This document shows, one piece after another, positions 24,513 through 36,675 of a DNA stretch of 64,000 bases (position 1 is its first letter; each line of letters opens with the position of its first letter). The notes below the pieces were generated by a model. That model was not told the DNA's origin. It searched no databases and worked only from the letters and a program-made list of their open reading frames with translations. Source of the DNA: Labia minor (taxonomy: Eukaryota > Arthropoda > Insecta > Dermaptera > Spongiphoridae); contig OY720348.1 of assembly GCA_963082975.1 (NCBI GenBank), positions 75,355,719-75,419,718 of the forward strand, read 5' to 3'. The position numbers and the translations under genes are program-made.

Positions 24513-25209
24513 TATTTCAAAGGATGGAGCAAATGACTTTTGTTGCTAGACTAATCATAATAGTTATTATTATAATAAGATATATAATATTTTTTATTAA
24601 CTAATTTTAAATAGTTTCTCTTTAACTATTTTTTTCAAAAAAGAGAATCATTTCAATATTTGCTTTTCGCTTTGCCTATAATTTATATCTTCTTTTTATA
24701 TAAAGAACATTTACATTCAAATTCATGATTTTGGTTGTAATCCATGTGGATTTTTATTTTATTTTATTTTATTTTATTTTATTTTATTTTATTTTTTTTT
24801 TTTTTTGTTATCTTCAACCTTGAAATGTTTGAAATATCTTTAGGAGAGGGTTTTCTTCGTGATTTTTTATTGTATTTATTTATTTTTTTTGTCTGTCTGT
24901 TTGTCTGGTGCTCTCCAAACTCTTTGTCTCTTGTCTCCTGTTCTTTGTCTATTTATCTTTCTCATTCACTGATTGTCCGTCACTCGAATGATTCATGTTT
25001 TTTTCTTCTATCTCTAGTAGGATGTTTCGTTTCGGGCCATTCATTTATTTAATACTTATACTAGTATTTATCATGCTTATCAATCATGTTTTTAATTCTA
25101 AATATTTTAATCTTCAACTCTGTTTAATTGGAGTGTCGAAATCTTATTATGAAAATAATTGATGTATTAATAAATTTTGTCTATTTTAAATTATTTTCAT
25201 AGTTAGATT

Positions 25210-25247
<38 letters not shown>

Positions 25248-26127
25248 TTAATAAAGTTATTATCAAATAATAGTATTGAAAGAAAAAATTAAATTAAATT
25301 TTTATCAATATTCTATTTTTGGTGCCTAGTCACTAATTTACCCCTAATTTACCGCAACCGATACATCACGTTTACTCTTAACTCTTATTTTTTAAATAAT
25401 CTTTTTTCTAATAGTCAAATTCTTTTGAGTTAGGAACGTCATAGATGGGTAGATTAATAGTATAAAAAACATACTTGGAATGACTTAGTGATTTTAAAAG
25501 AACAAAATCACCCTTCTTGATTAATCTAAGATTGATATACTGAAATTAAAACTAACTATATTCTCTATTAATTCACTTATATTTTTAATATTTTTATCAT
25601 TCATCTTTGTTTTGACTGGTGAAGATCATCACTAAACACATCATCGAGTTCATATATATATATATACATGTTTAAAAATAGTGTAATGTATATATACATA
25701 AATAATCATCTATCATTTGTTATTTTATTAATATTTGAATCCTAAACAACTCTATGTAGATTATTATATCAATTATGCGATTAGATATAAAACGTAATAG
25801 TCCGTGGTTAACGATCGCTGCCGTGTTATCGTTCAATTCATTCGATCACGAAATTGAAAAATTATCTAAATAGTCTTTTTTAATGCAAACACGATAATTT
25901 ATTAAACTTGTTGATTTTTTTTAATCAAGATTTATTCCATCTATTTTTTTTTTTTTTTTTGAAGTACATAAAATTATAGAAATAGTGTTTTCAAAGTGCA
26001 TATAATACAAAATATGCAGTCAATAGGAAATCCAAATATTTCAATGCAATATTCTATCTTGTTGAAAACATCGAATTGTTCAAAATTTTTCAGATTTTTC
26101 TTGATGGTGATGACGGATGAGTTGGAT
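24513..26127. other. AT-rich spacer with microsatellites
   Basis: (TTTTA)n at 24751-24795, (TA)n at 25213-25241, a pyrimidine-rich stretch at 24870-25020 ending in an acceptor-like CTTCTATCTCTAG (AG at 25018), but no exon partner found. Nothing else. Confidence 0.5.
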
Positions 26128-26545
26128 CAGAGATGAGCAAACCCGCGACTCGCCAAGCATAATCTTACAATATCATTTTCTTGGTTTCCTAAATTTTTGA
26201 CGGGCCACTTAATTACTGTTAAGTTCAATAGATATTATAATAATCGCTACAACAATCCAAGAATTTTTTGAGACTTTAAAAGTGGCATATATTATGTGAA
26301 TTGTTCTTTAAATATGGAAGGTTGAATAATTTGTTAAGTTGGTTTTTTCGATGTTGAGATTTTGATGTTTTTATACGTTTTGAAGGTTCCTGAATCATTT
26401 TCACAAAGATTGAGAAAAATGTCTGTCTGTGTGTGTGTGTATGTATGTAGACAAGGTTACTCAAAAACGGTTTGAGCTAGAATCACGAAATTTGGTACAT
26501 GGGCATTATTCAAAATTCGTAAATAAACAAGGTTGCCCACCCCTG
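26128..26545. mobile_element. hAT element carrying a Hel-A fragment
   Basis: Left end CAGAGATGAGCAAACCC, right end GGTTGCCCACCCCTG. Flanks AGTTGGAT and AGTTCAAT form an 8-bp duplication with two changes. 26343-26520 is a Hel-A piece (copy 4, sense strand) lacking both Hel-A ends. Confidence 0.5.
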
Positions 26546-27110
26546 AGTTCAATAATTATTTTCAAATCGAATGATCATGGATTTTTTTGGTTTGGAGGTT
26601 TGATAGTGAAATTTCTTGTTTAGGTGCAGGTGAATTTTTATAGCGCTAAGGACTGGTCGACTCGAATCTGGGATGTTGACCCTAAGCAGACGAGTCTTTC
26701 GAATCGGATGACCCCAACCGGCGACAGACGATGATCCCCACGATACATTTGTTGCATTGCTCTTTGTTTCCAGTGCAAACATGATCAAACCGTGGCGAGG
26801 AAATGCTAATCGGATTGGTCCATCCCACCAGACTCCGATTAACATACCATTTCGAGAATACAACTTCAAGTCTTTTTCAATGGATTGACTCCGTTTTTCC
26901 TATGGAAATGACACCCAAGGATTCCACTCCATTCGTTTGGAATCCTACAAATTGAAGAAAATGCAATTAGAATGTAGAAATTCAGAATGGTACTCGAATA
27001 CTAAAAATAAAAAGGATTTTTACATCATTGTAACTATTAGTCTTTATTTTGATAGGTTAGGTTTAATAGGTTGGATGACTTTAGGCGCGAAAAATTATTG
27101 TTCAACTTTT
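26546..27110. other. Unique sequence, less AT-rich
   Basis: 26640-26930 is of mixed composition and not repeated here. It has an acceptor-like GCTCTTTGTTTCCAG (AG at 26772-26773) but no donor that pairs. It could be a terminal exon or a conserved element. Confidence 0.35.
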
Positions 27111-27703
27111 TTACTATCTCGCCAGAGATAGTATTGCGATCACGAAAATTTTCGATGTTGAGATTTTGATGTTTTTATACGTTTTGAAGGTTCCTGAATC
27201 ATTTTCACTAAGGTTGAGAAAAATGTCTGTCTGTGTGTGTATGTAGACAAGATTACACGAAAAGGGTTTGAGCTAGAATCATGAAATTTGGTATACGGGA
27301 ATTATTCAAAATATGTAGTTTTCTATCAACTTTTGAGAAATGTAACTCAACCGGAAGAGGGTCGTTACCTACCACGTTTTGATTTTTTTTCCTCTAAAGT
27401 GACCTTAAAAATAAAGATAGAGGTTTGATAGTATTTCATATGATTAAAGATTGTATAAAACTGCTATATATAGAATTTCAGCTTGATTGAATCCCTGAAA
27501 GTACTAGAATTAATTTTTTAACACTGCAAATCTCACGCGCCACCACGTGACGTGGTGCCATCAACAAAGAGCCAAACATGCGCTGGTTTAATAAATATTA
27601 TATATTAATTTATAATTAATTAAATTGAATTTAAATATAATATATTATGTTATTGAATCCAATTCAAATTTGCAAGATAGTCGAGTGGAGACACTCCAGC
27701 TAA
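27111..27703 (+). mobile_element. Hel-A copy 5, complete
   Basis: 593 bp, the best reference copy: intact TTACTATCTCGCCAGAGATA start, TG microsatellite near 27230, and the GCAAGATAGT, hairpin and CCAGCTAA end. Confidence 0.75.
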
Positions 27704-28309
27704 TTTTTTTCGTTAGGAGGACAAATTTAAGTTTTTCTTTAAACAAAAAAACAACCATCCAGTTTATCCGACTACAATCCTACGTGATCCAATCAATGAA
27801 TTCTCTTGATACAATATGAAATCCGTTCTTTACAAACCTTTTCTTATTTTTTCTATACTTTCACTCTTTTCTATTTTTCTTTATAAATCAATCCTTCACT
27901 AAATAACCAATCGATTCTTGTTACGTTCTCCTCACCCCTCACCTCACATACGATCCCCTTTTTTCTACGTATTCAGTGCGCTGAATTGAATCGTCTTCAT
28001 TAGCGTTGTCCTATTTCCGGCCTTAATTACTACCATCATAAAGTATGCTCTGTATTCGTTAATCAACTTTTCTTGTCCATTTTATTCTCAATGACGTTCG
28101 AAGACATCAAAAAGGAGCTTAATTCATTTTCTAACATTTTTGTTTTCTTTCTTAAACGAAATACAAACAAATACATAAAATATATCAATTTATTTTTATG
28201 AAGTAACAAAATTACTATATAAATTTTTAAATAAAAACGAACCCGAACATTCTAATAGAAAATCTTGAATCCCTTTCAGCGAAATGAATATCGAACTATC
28301 CATCTAGTA
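27704..28309. other. AT-rich spacer
   Basis: Nothing recognised. Confidence 0.55.
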
Positions 28310-29154
28310 CAGTGATACTCACCCTTTTTTATCGCGGCACACTTTTAACGGTTTAAAAATTTGGCGGCACACAAAGAAAAAGATTAGCTGGAGTGTCTCC
28401 ACTCGACTATCTCGCAATTTGAATTGGATTAAATAACATAATATATTATATTTAAATTAAATTTAATTAATTATAAATTATAAATAATAAATAATAAATA
28501 TTAAACCAGCGCATGTTTGGCTTTTTGTTGATGGCACCATGTCACGTGTTGGCGCGTGAGATTTGCAGTGTTAAAAATTAATTCTGGTAATTTCAGCGAA
28601 TCAATCAAGCTGAAATTCTATATATAGCAGTTTTATACAATTATTAATCATGTGAAAAATTATCAAACCTATATCTTTATTTTTACGGTCACTTTAGAGG
28701 AAAAAAAATCAAAACGTTGTAGGTAATGACCCTCTTCCGGTTGAGCTACATTTCTCAAAAGTTGATAGAAAACTATGAATTTTGAATAATGTCCATGTAC
28801 CAAATTTCATCATTCTAGCTCAAACCGTTTTTGCGTAATCTTGCCTACATACATACACACATACACACATACACACACACACACACACACAGACAGACAT
28901 TTTTCTCAACCTTAGTGAAAATGATTCAGGAACCTTCAAAACGTATAAAAACATCAAAATCTCAACATCGAAAATTTTCGTGATCGCAATACTATCTCTG
29001 GCGAGATAGTAATAAGTGTAAAAGTTTACCCAAAGTGGTCCCAAAAACGGTTTACCTTTTTTGTTTTTAGCACCATATTGAAAAAATTTAGAAAAAAAAG
29101 TCGGAAATGTTTAAGTGCCTCCTAATCTCGCAGCACATTGGTTGAGAATCACTG
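28310..29154. mobile_element. hAT MITE interrupted by Hel-A copy 6
   Basis: hAT ends CAGTGATACTCACC and GGTTGAGAATCACTG with 8-bp flanks ATCTAGTA and ATCTAGGA. The hAT body is split in AAAGA|TAAGTG, the sequence that is continuous in the copy at 20.8 kb. Confidence 0.75.
28384..29012 (-). mobile_element. Hel-A copy 6, nested in hAT
   Basis: 629 bp, both ends intact, (CA)n tract at 28850-28891. Comparison with the uninterrupted hAT shows insertion between A and T with no target duplication, the signature of rolling-circle transposons, and it fixes the Hel-A boundaries as TTACTATC...CAGCTAA in sense. Confidence 0.85.
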
Positions 29155-29684
29155 ATCTAGGAGGAAGTTTTTCAAATGAAGGAAATTGAATATCCATTTT
29201 TTTTGTTCTTTGATCATATATGAACTAAAATAATCTTGTTTTAATATTAGAACCAGTAATATAATTTAAAATTTATAAAATTGAATTGAATCTTGAAGAG
29301 GCTTAAATCTTTTTATTTTTTTATTTTATTTTTGAACGGATGCGAGAGGAGTTCCTAATTTTCCTCCACTCCTAGGTTGGCACTCTCCATTCATAAAGAA
29401 AATAAAGTTATAAGCAACTTAATTTCATTTGCTCAGAAATGATGTGATTGGCGAGTACTTTGACCCTATCAATTAGGAGGTAGCCAACCCCAAATGTTGA
29501 CTCCCTTTTACTACTCGAAAATCAAATTAACGTGAGTGGTATTCGCTATAAAGCTAACCAAAAAATTGCCATTTCAATATTCATCTCTATTATAACATAG
29601 ATATATATGGAATATATATGCACATGCGTATATATATATATTCATCTACCATTCTAATGAAAGTGTTCTATTTTTCTGTTACAG
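29155..29684. other. AT-rich spacer
   Basis: Short TA/TATG-rich tract at 29598-29640. Otherwise nothing recognised. Confidence 0.5.
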
Positions 29685-29744
29685 ATTTTTTTTCACCTGG
29701 GGCCTTGATGCCGAGCAAGAAAAAATATTGATCGAATTTACTGT
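29685..29744 (+). other. candidate 60-nt internal exon
   Basis: Bracketed by a good acceptor (TTCTATTTTTCTGTTACAG, AG at 29683-29684, with a branch-point-like TTCTAATGA about 30 nt upstream) and a consensus donor (CTGT|GTGAGTAC, GT at 29745). One frame of three is open: FFFTWGLDAEQEKILIEFTV. It may be a coding exon of an unrecognised gene or a non-coding exon of the let-7 host transcript, which would run in the same direction. Confidence 0.35.
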
Positions 29745-29967
29745 GTGAGTACAAGCAATTGTTATTATATATTGTGTATAATATACATCTATGTTATAAA
29801 ATTAGAGATGTCAAAAATATAACTCCAACTCTTTATTAAATTTATTAGTTTATTTATGCATTGTGAACTGTAAATAATATTATTAATTAAAATTTTATAG
29901 TTTATTATCGATTTTACCAAAAAGTAAGAATTATTTTATAAACATCACTTTTATATTTACATTCTAG
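29745..29967. other. AT-rich spacer
   Basis: Nothing recognised. Confidence 0.5.
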
Positions 29968-30173
29968 CAGTGATTTTCAACCACTGTGGCGCGGCACTTA
30001 TGAGGCACTTAAACATTTTCCGACTTTTTTTTCTAAATTTTTTAAATTTGGTTCTAAAACAACCACTTTTTTTCAATATGGTAAACTTTTACACTTATTT
30101 TTTTCTTTGTGTGCCACCAAATTTTTAAACCGTTAAAAGTGTGCCGCGGTAAAAAAAAGGTTGAGAATCACTG
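29968..30173. mobile_element. hAT MITE, short copy
   Basis: Ends CAGTGATTTTCAACC and GGTTGAGAATCACTG, 206 bp. Flanks CATTCTAG and TTCTATAG are only roughly duplicated. Confidence 0.65.
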
Positions 30174-30408
30174 TTCTATAGATTAGATTTTCTTGAATTG
30201 GATATCAATTTTTTTTTATTTATTCTTTGAAAATATTTTTGAAAAATCGCCTGATTCTTTTAAATTTTAATTGAAATTCATCTAAAAAATAATCTCTCTA
30301 TGCTTTCTTTTCATTAATAATTAAAATTTTAATTTATACGTGGTGGCTGTTCTTCATCGACGTTGCTCCACAATTCGAAAAAGTCAACCACTCTTATTGG
30401 ACATATCA

Positions 30409-30440
<32 letters not shown>

Positions 30441-30857
30441 TTTAATACCTTCTAACAATTTATTCTACTAATCCGTACGAATTCCTATCATTCAATGAAC
30501 TGCTGCAGGGCCGGACAACGAATTCGATTAGCGACACAGGGAAATGAATAAATGAAATGTTTGGAAAGCAGCCATAGAAAATATCACCAAATGGGATTAA
30601 AAAAAAATTGATCTAGGTCACATAAATTGAGAATGTACAAAAAAAAAAAAAATTAAGAATTAAATAAAAATAATACTTCCCTCCATCGCTCTCCATCAAT
30701 GGATCGCATTTCTCTACAATGAAAAGTATCTCTAGGATTACTTAAATTATCTAAATTATTACTATTTTTTATCATTATTATAATATTCATTTAATATTAT
30801 CGAATTTACTTCAAATTTATTTTTTTAAATAAACTAATATATATATATATATGAAAA
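30174..30857. other. AT-rich spacer with (TA)n
   Basis: (TA)n at 30409-30434 and 30836-30852. A GC-richer patch at 30340-30390 and 30500-30545 is unassigned. Confidence 0.5.
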
Positions 30858-31180
30858 AATCTGGAGTGTCTCCACTCGACTATCTCGCAAATTTGATTTG
30901 GATTAATTAACATATATTATATTGAAATTAAATTTCATTAATTAAATTATAAATTAAAATTAATAAATATTATTTATTAAACCAGCGGGTGTTTGGCTCT
31001 TTGTTGACGACATCACTTCACGTGCTAGCGCGTGATTGCCAGTTTACGTGTTAAAAAATGAATTCCGGTACTTTCAGCGATTCAATCAAGCTGAAATTCT
31101 ATAGATAGCAGTTTTATAGAAGTTTTAATCATGTGAAAAACTATCAAATATCTATTTTTATTTTTACAGCCAGTTTAGAG
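30858..31180 (-). mobile_element. Hel-A copy 7, truncated
   Basis: The 3' half only, from the hairpin end to the TTTACAGCCAGTTTAGAG block, cut off exactly where a hAT left end begins at 31181. Confidence 0.65.
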
Positions 31181-31330
31181 CAGGGGTGGGCAAAAGCCGG
31201 CCCTTTTGCTTATTTTATCCGGCCCGTTGTAAAGTTTGGCTCTTATTTCGATCTTTCATTCAAATTCGTTCAATATGGCTCTTAAAAAAAAAAGGTAAGT
31301 TTTTTACAAATGTCCCGGTTTGGTATTTCT
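31181..31330 (+). mobile_element. hAT left end fragment (CAGGGGTGGGCAAA family)
   Basis: CAGGGGTGGGCAAAAGCCGGC followed by the GGCCCGTTGTAAAGTTTGGCTC body shared with 15.5 kb. No matching right end was found nearby. Confidence 0.5.
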
Positions 31331-31680
31331 CTCCTGATATCCCTTTAAACGCTTAGCAACGATAATATTGATAATAATAAATAGTAAAAAAAATTGTTAA
31401 TTAATTATAATAACGAATCATTTCATTTTCAAGGAAGTAATACTTGCTATTGTCTCTTTCTATTTTTTATCAAATCTTTTTTTGTACATATTCAAAAGAA
31501 AGTATCTTTCAAGACTGCGTCCAATTTGTGACCTGGATGATATATATAAATGCTTTTCAAAGTTCCAAAGTAATACTATTTACCAGGAGGGTCCATTAAA
31601 AATAAAAAAAAAAATCAGGCTATTAGTGTCTGTTATGTAGGTATATAATCCATATTCCAAAAATATTATAATATATCCTA

Positions 31681-31905
31681 TCTTACTATACTATCAAAAA
31701 TTGTATATAATCTTATATATTTTTATTTTTGAAATATTAAACCGCTCTAAAGATTTTTAGATAATAGATAATTTTTATAAAGAAAAATCGATTTGTATTG
31801 GTTTCAGCCTCGCGAAAAATCATCTTTGTTAGTTTTTTCTTAATTTAAAATAGGAATTTTAATAATAAAAATAATGACACTGGGCAACGCCGGAGAGCGC
31901 TTCTT
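31681..31905 (+). mobile_element. Hel-D copy 1 (Helitron-like)
   Basis: Starts A|TCTTACTATACTATC and has a middle block (ATCGATTTGTATTGGTTTCA) shared with the copy at 43.5 kb. Its tail contains GGGCAACGCC, a short GGC/GCC hairpin resembling Helitron 3' tails. No coding. Confidence 0.4.
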
Positions 31906-32441
31906 TAAATAATATAATATATAATATATAATATTATAAATATAAATCAAATTAAATTACGAAATATATATTATATTATATCCACAGGCCATACTTTTCT
32001 GTCTTTCAGTGCATTAATAGGTACGTTTAAGGGCTGTATGTTTTATGACTATTATTTTTAAATTTATGTTCTTTTAAATTATTTGAAATTGTTTCCTATA
32101 TTTTGTCGTTCATTTATTTTAAATAATAATCTTAAATCTTAAATATTCATAGTTCCATTAGGTATAATTTTTTTAAAAGCATGGTGAACAGGTATTAATA
32201 TATAATATTATATAAAAAATAACCATTTTATAAGGTAGAATAGAAATGATTAAACTGCAATGGCGCATCTTAATTTGTTCCCCTCCAATTTCCTTTATTA
32301 TTTAGAATTTGTTTCCAAATTCTTTGTTATTCTTCCATCGAATATGAAAAACATTGGATGCTTAATAGATGGAATATTCAAGTTCTATCTTAGATAAAAA
32401 TCATAGAATATTTATATATTAACACCTTAAATAAAATAGAA

Positions 32442-32470
<29 letters not shown>
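31906..32470. other. AT-rich spacer with (TA)n
   Basis: TA-rich at 31910-31985. (TA)n at 32445-32470 borders the next element. Confidence 0.5.
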
Positions 32471-32472
<2 letters not shown>

Positions 32473-32657
32473 CTACTGTGGGCAATAAATAGTAAGACTT
32501 TGTTCTTAATTTTAAAATTCTTTATTTATGCTTCCAAATCTATTTTGTCCCCCTCAAAGTAAGTCACTGACAGTCATACCAACCTAGAAGAAATATATTT
32601 CGACGAATGGGTTTCCGCGCGAAATTTAAATTAAAAAGTTTATTGCCCACAGTAGTA
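32471..32657. mobile_element. 187-bp mariner-type MITE
   Basis: Perfect 19-bp terminal inverted repeat (TACTACTGTGGGCAATAAA, with TA as the probable target). The interior, read on the reverse strand, resembles the non-coding and C-terminal end of a mariner. No transposase remains. Confidence 0.65.
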
Positions 32658-33732
32658 TATGTATAAATGTTTAGTATATTGATCTACCTTGAATGAAGAT
32701 AACGTATGATGTTTATTATTACTACATAGAATGACGAATGATAAATGAAATATACTGGTAATTTTTTTTTTATAAAATTCAAAAATAAAATATAATCGCC
32801 TTAGCGAGGATCGAACTCACATTGTTATGTCTTGAGTCTTCTACGATATTCTAGTTGCTATACTAACAATAAATAATATATAAGTATATAAAAAATTTTT
32901 AATATATATTCGATATAATAGATCGTAGGTATTCCATTGATGATTTGTTTGTTTAAATAGGAGAATTCGTTATAAACCTAACATTCTTTTAATATGATAG
33001 GTTACTGTTACATGCTTGTGCTGATTGTCGTTGTCTGTTTACCTCTTCTTTTTTTTCTTTATTTTTTCCTCTTTTTCTTCTTCTTCTTCTTCTTCTAAGT
33101 AGGCCCCCGTGACCTGTCATCTTTTCTTGGCAGACCTCTGCTTCACCTACCTAACGGAATGTAACAACTTTTCGCATTTGCTGCAGCCCGTCCATCGTCC
33201 ATCGTTGAATTTTTTTTTCTTTTCTTTTTCTTTTTTATTAACCAGTTGGATAAGTTTTCACCTCCATACGACTATGTTCTCGTTTATAATCTTATCTTTT
33301 TTTGTGTCTTCCTCACTGCCTGAAATAAATTTTCCTCTTGCCTGTCCAAACTGATTTTGATCCAATTTCAATCCACGTAATAGGGAGATTTTTTTTTTTT
33401 TTTTTTTTTAATAAAATTTGTGTCATTTTGATGGAGATAAGTAAACAAATTTCACACAGAATTCCCAAATGTTTTCTATATAATCATCATTGCGATGGGT
33501 TTTTTTCCTCCCCTTCATTGAAATCTAGATATATAATATCATCATATTGTGTTACATTTCGCTTTTTCATTAAACTTTTGATTGAGCTGATCAATAGCAA
33601 ATCATTCAATCCAATACTAATTAATTGGGATTTGGGAGGGCATTACATTAAAAAAGGGAAGTGCGATTAAATAACAAACGTTTATGAATTATATTATATT
33701 TATATATTAAATAAAATAAAATCAAATAAAAA
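32658..33732. other. AT-rich spacer with tRNA-like sequence and polypyrimidine tract
   Basis: See the tRNA-like entry at 32794. 33050-33097 is a CT-rich tract ending CTTCTTCTTCTAAG, followed by unique sequence with a further acceptor-like TCTTTTCTTGGCAG (AG at 33131-33132) but no strong donor. A T-run lies at 33390-33410. Confidence 0.4.
32794..32871 (-). tRNA. tRNA-like sequence, probably degenerate
   Basis: The reverse strand shows a T arm with a perfect B box (GTGAG-TTCGATC-CTCGC, one wobble) and an A-box-like ATAGCAACTAG. The acceptor ends do not pair. It shares a GACTC-AG motif and the CCTCGC context with the sequence at 21.6 kb, so both may derive from one repeat. Confidence 0.25.
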
Positions 33733-34216
33733 TTAGCTGGAGTGTCTCCAATCGACTATCTCGCAAATTTGAATTGGATTAATTAACATAGATTATATTT
33801 AAATTAGATTTAATTAATTATAAATTAAAATTAATAAATAATATTTATTGGCTCTTTGATGATGGCACCACGTCACGTGTTGGCGCGTGAGATTTGCAGT
33901 GTTAAAAAATTAATTCTGGTACTTTCAGCGATTCAATCAAGCTGAAATTCTATAGATAGCAGTTTTATACAATTTTTAAACATGAGAAAAACTATCAAAC
34001 CTATATCTTTATTTTTACGGTCACTTTAGAGGAAAAAAATTCAAAACGTGGTAGGTAATGACCCTCTTCTGGTTGAGCTACATTTTTCAAAAGTTGATAG
34101 AAAACAACAAATTTTGAATAATTCCCGTATACCAAATTTCATGATTCTAGCTCAAACCGTTTTTACATAATCTTGTCTACATACACACACAAACACACAG
34201 GCATTTTTCTCAACCT
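33733..34216 (-). mobile_element. Hel-A copy 8, 5'-truncated
   Basis: Intact CTAA end (TTAGCTGGAGTG on this strand). The sequence stops in TTTTTCTCAACCTT just past the microsatellite, so the roughly 100 bp at the Hel-A 5' end are missing. Confidence 0.7.
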
Positions 34217-34923
34217 TTCTTTGATTTGTTCTAAATTTATTATTTTAATTGAATCCAAACCACATTTTTTTATATCACAATGGATTCTTTGGATTTATTA
34301 TCTTTCTATTTCTTTTTTGATTTCTCATTAGGATTGGTTTAACAAAATTCCGAATATGCGATTAGTAAAGAAAATAAAAAAAAAAAATAAAAGAGTTAAT
34401 TTTCCCATTTCATTGATGACCATCCATCCATTTGGTATGTGCTTTCTATTTTGTAATTTTGTAGTTTATTCCATTTGCTGTCAGTAACATTTGTACTGGG
34501 TAGCCACCCCCGCCACCCACACACAACCGTTGATTAGATCCATCGGAGACGGAATGACCTCTTTCTCTTCTCATGCCCCCACCCACCAACTGCTACCATT
34601 TAATCATCTTTTTTTTTTTTTTTTTTTTTTTGTTTTTTTTGGTATTTCTCTTCTGATTTCGGGTGCTTCATATAAACGCAGATCCCATTCATCAACTCAT
34701 TGGAACTCGTCCACCCTCCCCATACCGACACCCCCACTCTTTTCTCTTCAGTTTCTCTTAGTAACTCATTTCAACAACCGTTCTACTAATTTTACCTGTC
34801 AAAAACAACTTAGCTTTTTGCATCATACAAATAATATTCTCTTATCGTTTACTAAACCTTTTAGGAAAACCTTTTTAATGGTTTTATTCCAAATTCTACA
34901 CTTAGAATTGAAAAGGAATCTTT
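34217..34923. other. Spacer with long T-run
   Basis: T-rich run at 34609-34631. Open frame 34491-34982 is low-complexity and partly repeat-derived. Nothing convincing. Confidence 0.5.
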
Positions 34924-35388
34924 TTACTAGCTCGCCAAAGATAGTATTGCCACCACGAAAATTTTCGATGTTGAGATTTTGATGTTTTTATACGTTTTGA
35001 AGGTTCCTGAATCATTTTCACTAAGATGGAGCAAAATGTCTGGGTGTGTGTAGACAAGATTACGAAAAAACGGTTTGAGGAAGAATCATGAAATTTGGTA
35101 TACAAGAATTACTCAAAATTCGTAGTTTTCTATCAACTTTTGAGAAATGGAGCTCATCTGGAAGAGGATCTTAACCTACCACGGTTTGATTTTTTTACCT
35201 CTAAACCACTGTGCCGCGGTATTTTTATGAGATTTTACAAATGTAAAGTTCAAATTAAGAAAAAGACTTATTTATTTTATATCAACCTTAGTGAAAATGA
35301 TTCAGGAACCTTCAAAACATATCAAAACATCAAAATCTTGACATCGAAAATTTTCGTGATCGCAATACTATCTCTGGCGAGATAGTAA
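34924..35388. mobile_element. Palindromic Hel-A composite (copy 9)
   Basis: A sense-strand Hel-A 5' half (34924-35204) is followed by a 77-bp hAT piece (CCACTGTGCCGCGGTA onward) and then by an antisense Hel-A 5' end (35282-35388). Both outer ends are therefore Hel-A 5' ends; there is no CTAA end. Confidence 0.6.
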
Positions 35389-36148
35389 AAATTGTATAAA
35401 ACTGCTATTATCCATGCTATTGGAATAAGATATTTTTATGATTTAATATTCCATTTTTAAGAAAACAAAAGAATAAAATATTTAAAAAAATATAATAATC
35501 AATCAAACAAATGATAATTTTAATTTATTTCCATGTCGGCAATTTTTCCGTTTATCTAGTATAATTTTTTTTTTTTTTTACTTTCTCTATTTCAACGAAT
35601 ATTTAACAAATTTCTTTTTTTGATAAAAATATATTTTAAGATTTTGTTCCATGTTTACATTGTAGAGTCTCCTAGATAGGTCTTGTCTATTTTTAGAGGA
35701 GACGATGGATGCATATCGAATTCTATCCTTGTCTTTCATTCTTCTAATCGCTCCTTCGTTTCCTATTCCTATCATTGCTATAAAAAATTCGTATATTGGT
35801 TGCTTCCAACAACTTGGAATGTCGATTGTACAATTTCATCAATGATACACAACACAAGCAACGATCCTCCAAATTCTCCTGATTTGCTTATTGAAAAATA
35901 CTCAATTTCAAAAATGAAATTTCCTTGGATTTAATAAAAGTGAGCATTTATCATAGACTTAATAAAAATTGCTATTTATGAACAAACCTAATTGATTAAT
36001 TATTAATTCTTATTAAAATATAATAAAATAACTCATCGATCACAAAATAAATTCAATTTTCTTTCCTTTTTTTTTTAATCGTGAAGGAAATATTTTTTTA
36101 ATATAAAAAATAATATAAAATTCCATTCTCACACTGTATCCAATTAAA
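35389..36148. other. AT-rich spacer
   Basis: T-run at 35567-35579. Nothing recognised. Confidence 0.55.
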
Positions 36149-36605
36149 TTAGCTGGAGTGTCTCCACACGACTATCTCGCAATTGGAATTGGATTAATTA
36201 ACATAGATTATATTTAAATAAATTTAATTAATTATAAATTATAATTGAAAATTAATAAATCAAATTTAATAAACCAGAGCGTGTTTGGCTTTTTTGTTGA
36301 TGGTGCTGGCGCGTGATTTGCAGTCGTGTTAAAAAATTAATTCTGGTACTTTCAGCGATTCAATCCAGCTGAAATTCTATATATAGCAGTTTTATACAAT
36401 TTTTAATCATGTAAAATATTATCAAACATCTATCTTTATTTTTACGGTCACTTTAGAAGAAAAAAAATCAAAACGTGGTATGTAATGACCCTCTTCCGGT
36501 TGAGCTACATTTCTCAAAAGTTGATAGAAAACTACGAATTTTGAATAATGCCCGTGTACCCAATTTCATGATTCTAGCTCAAACCGTTTTTACATAATCT
36601 TGTCT

Positions 36606-36655
<50 letters not shown>
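36149..36655 (-). mobile_element. Hel-A copy 10, 3' half
   Basis: Intact CTAA end, stopping in a long (CA)n tract (36608-36654) that continues into (TA)n. The matching 5' end lies at 37504, so the two may be one interrupted element. Confidence 0.7.

Positions 36656-36675
<20 letters not shown>

Noticed and set aside
28820-29044. Frame with Cys-Val repeats
   Set aside because: Translation of the (CA)n microsatellite in Hel-A.
34491-34982. 163-codon frame
   Set aside because: Contains a poly-Phe run from a T-tract and its end lies inside a Hel-A copy.
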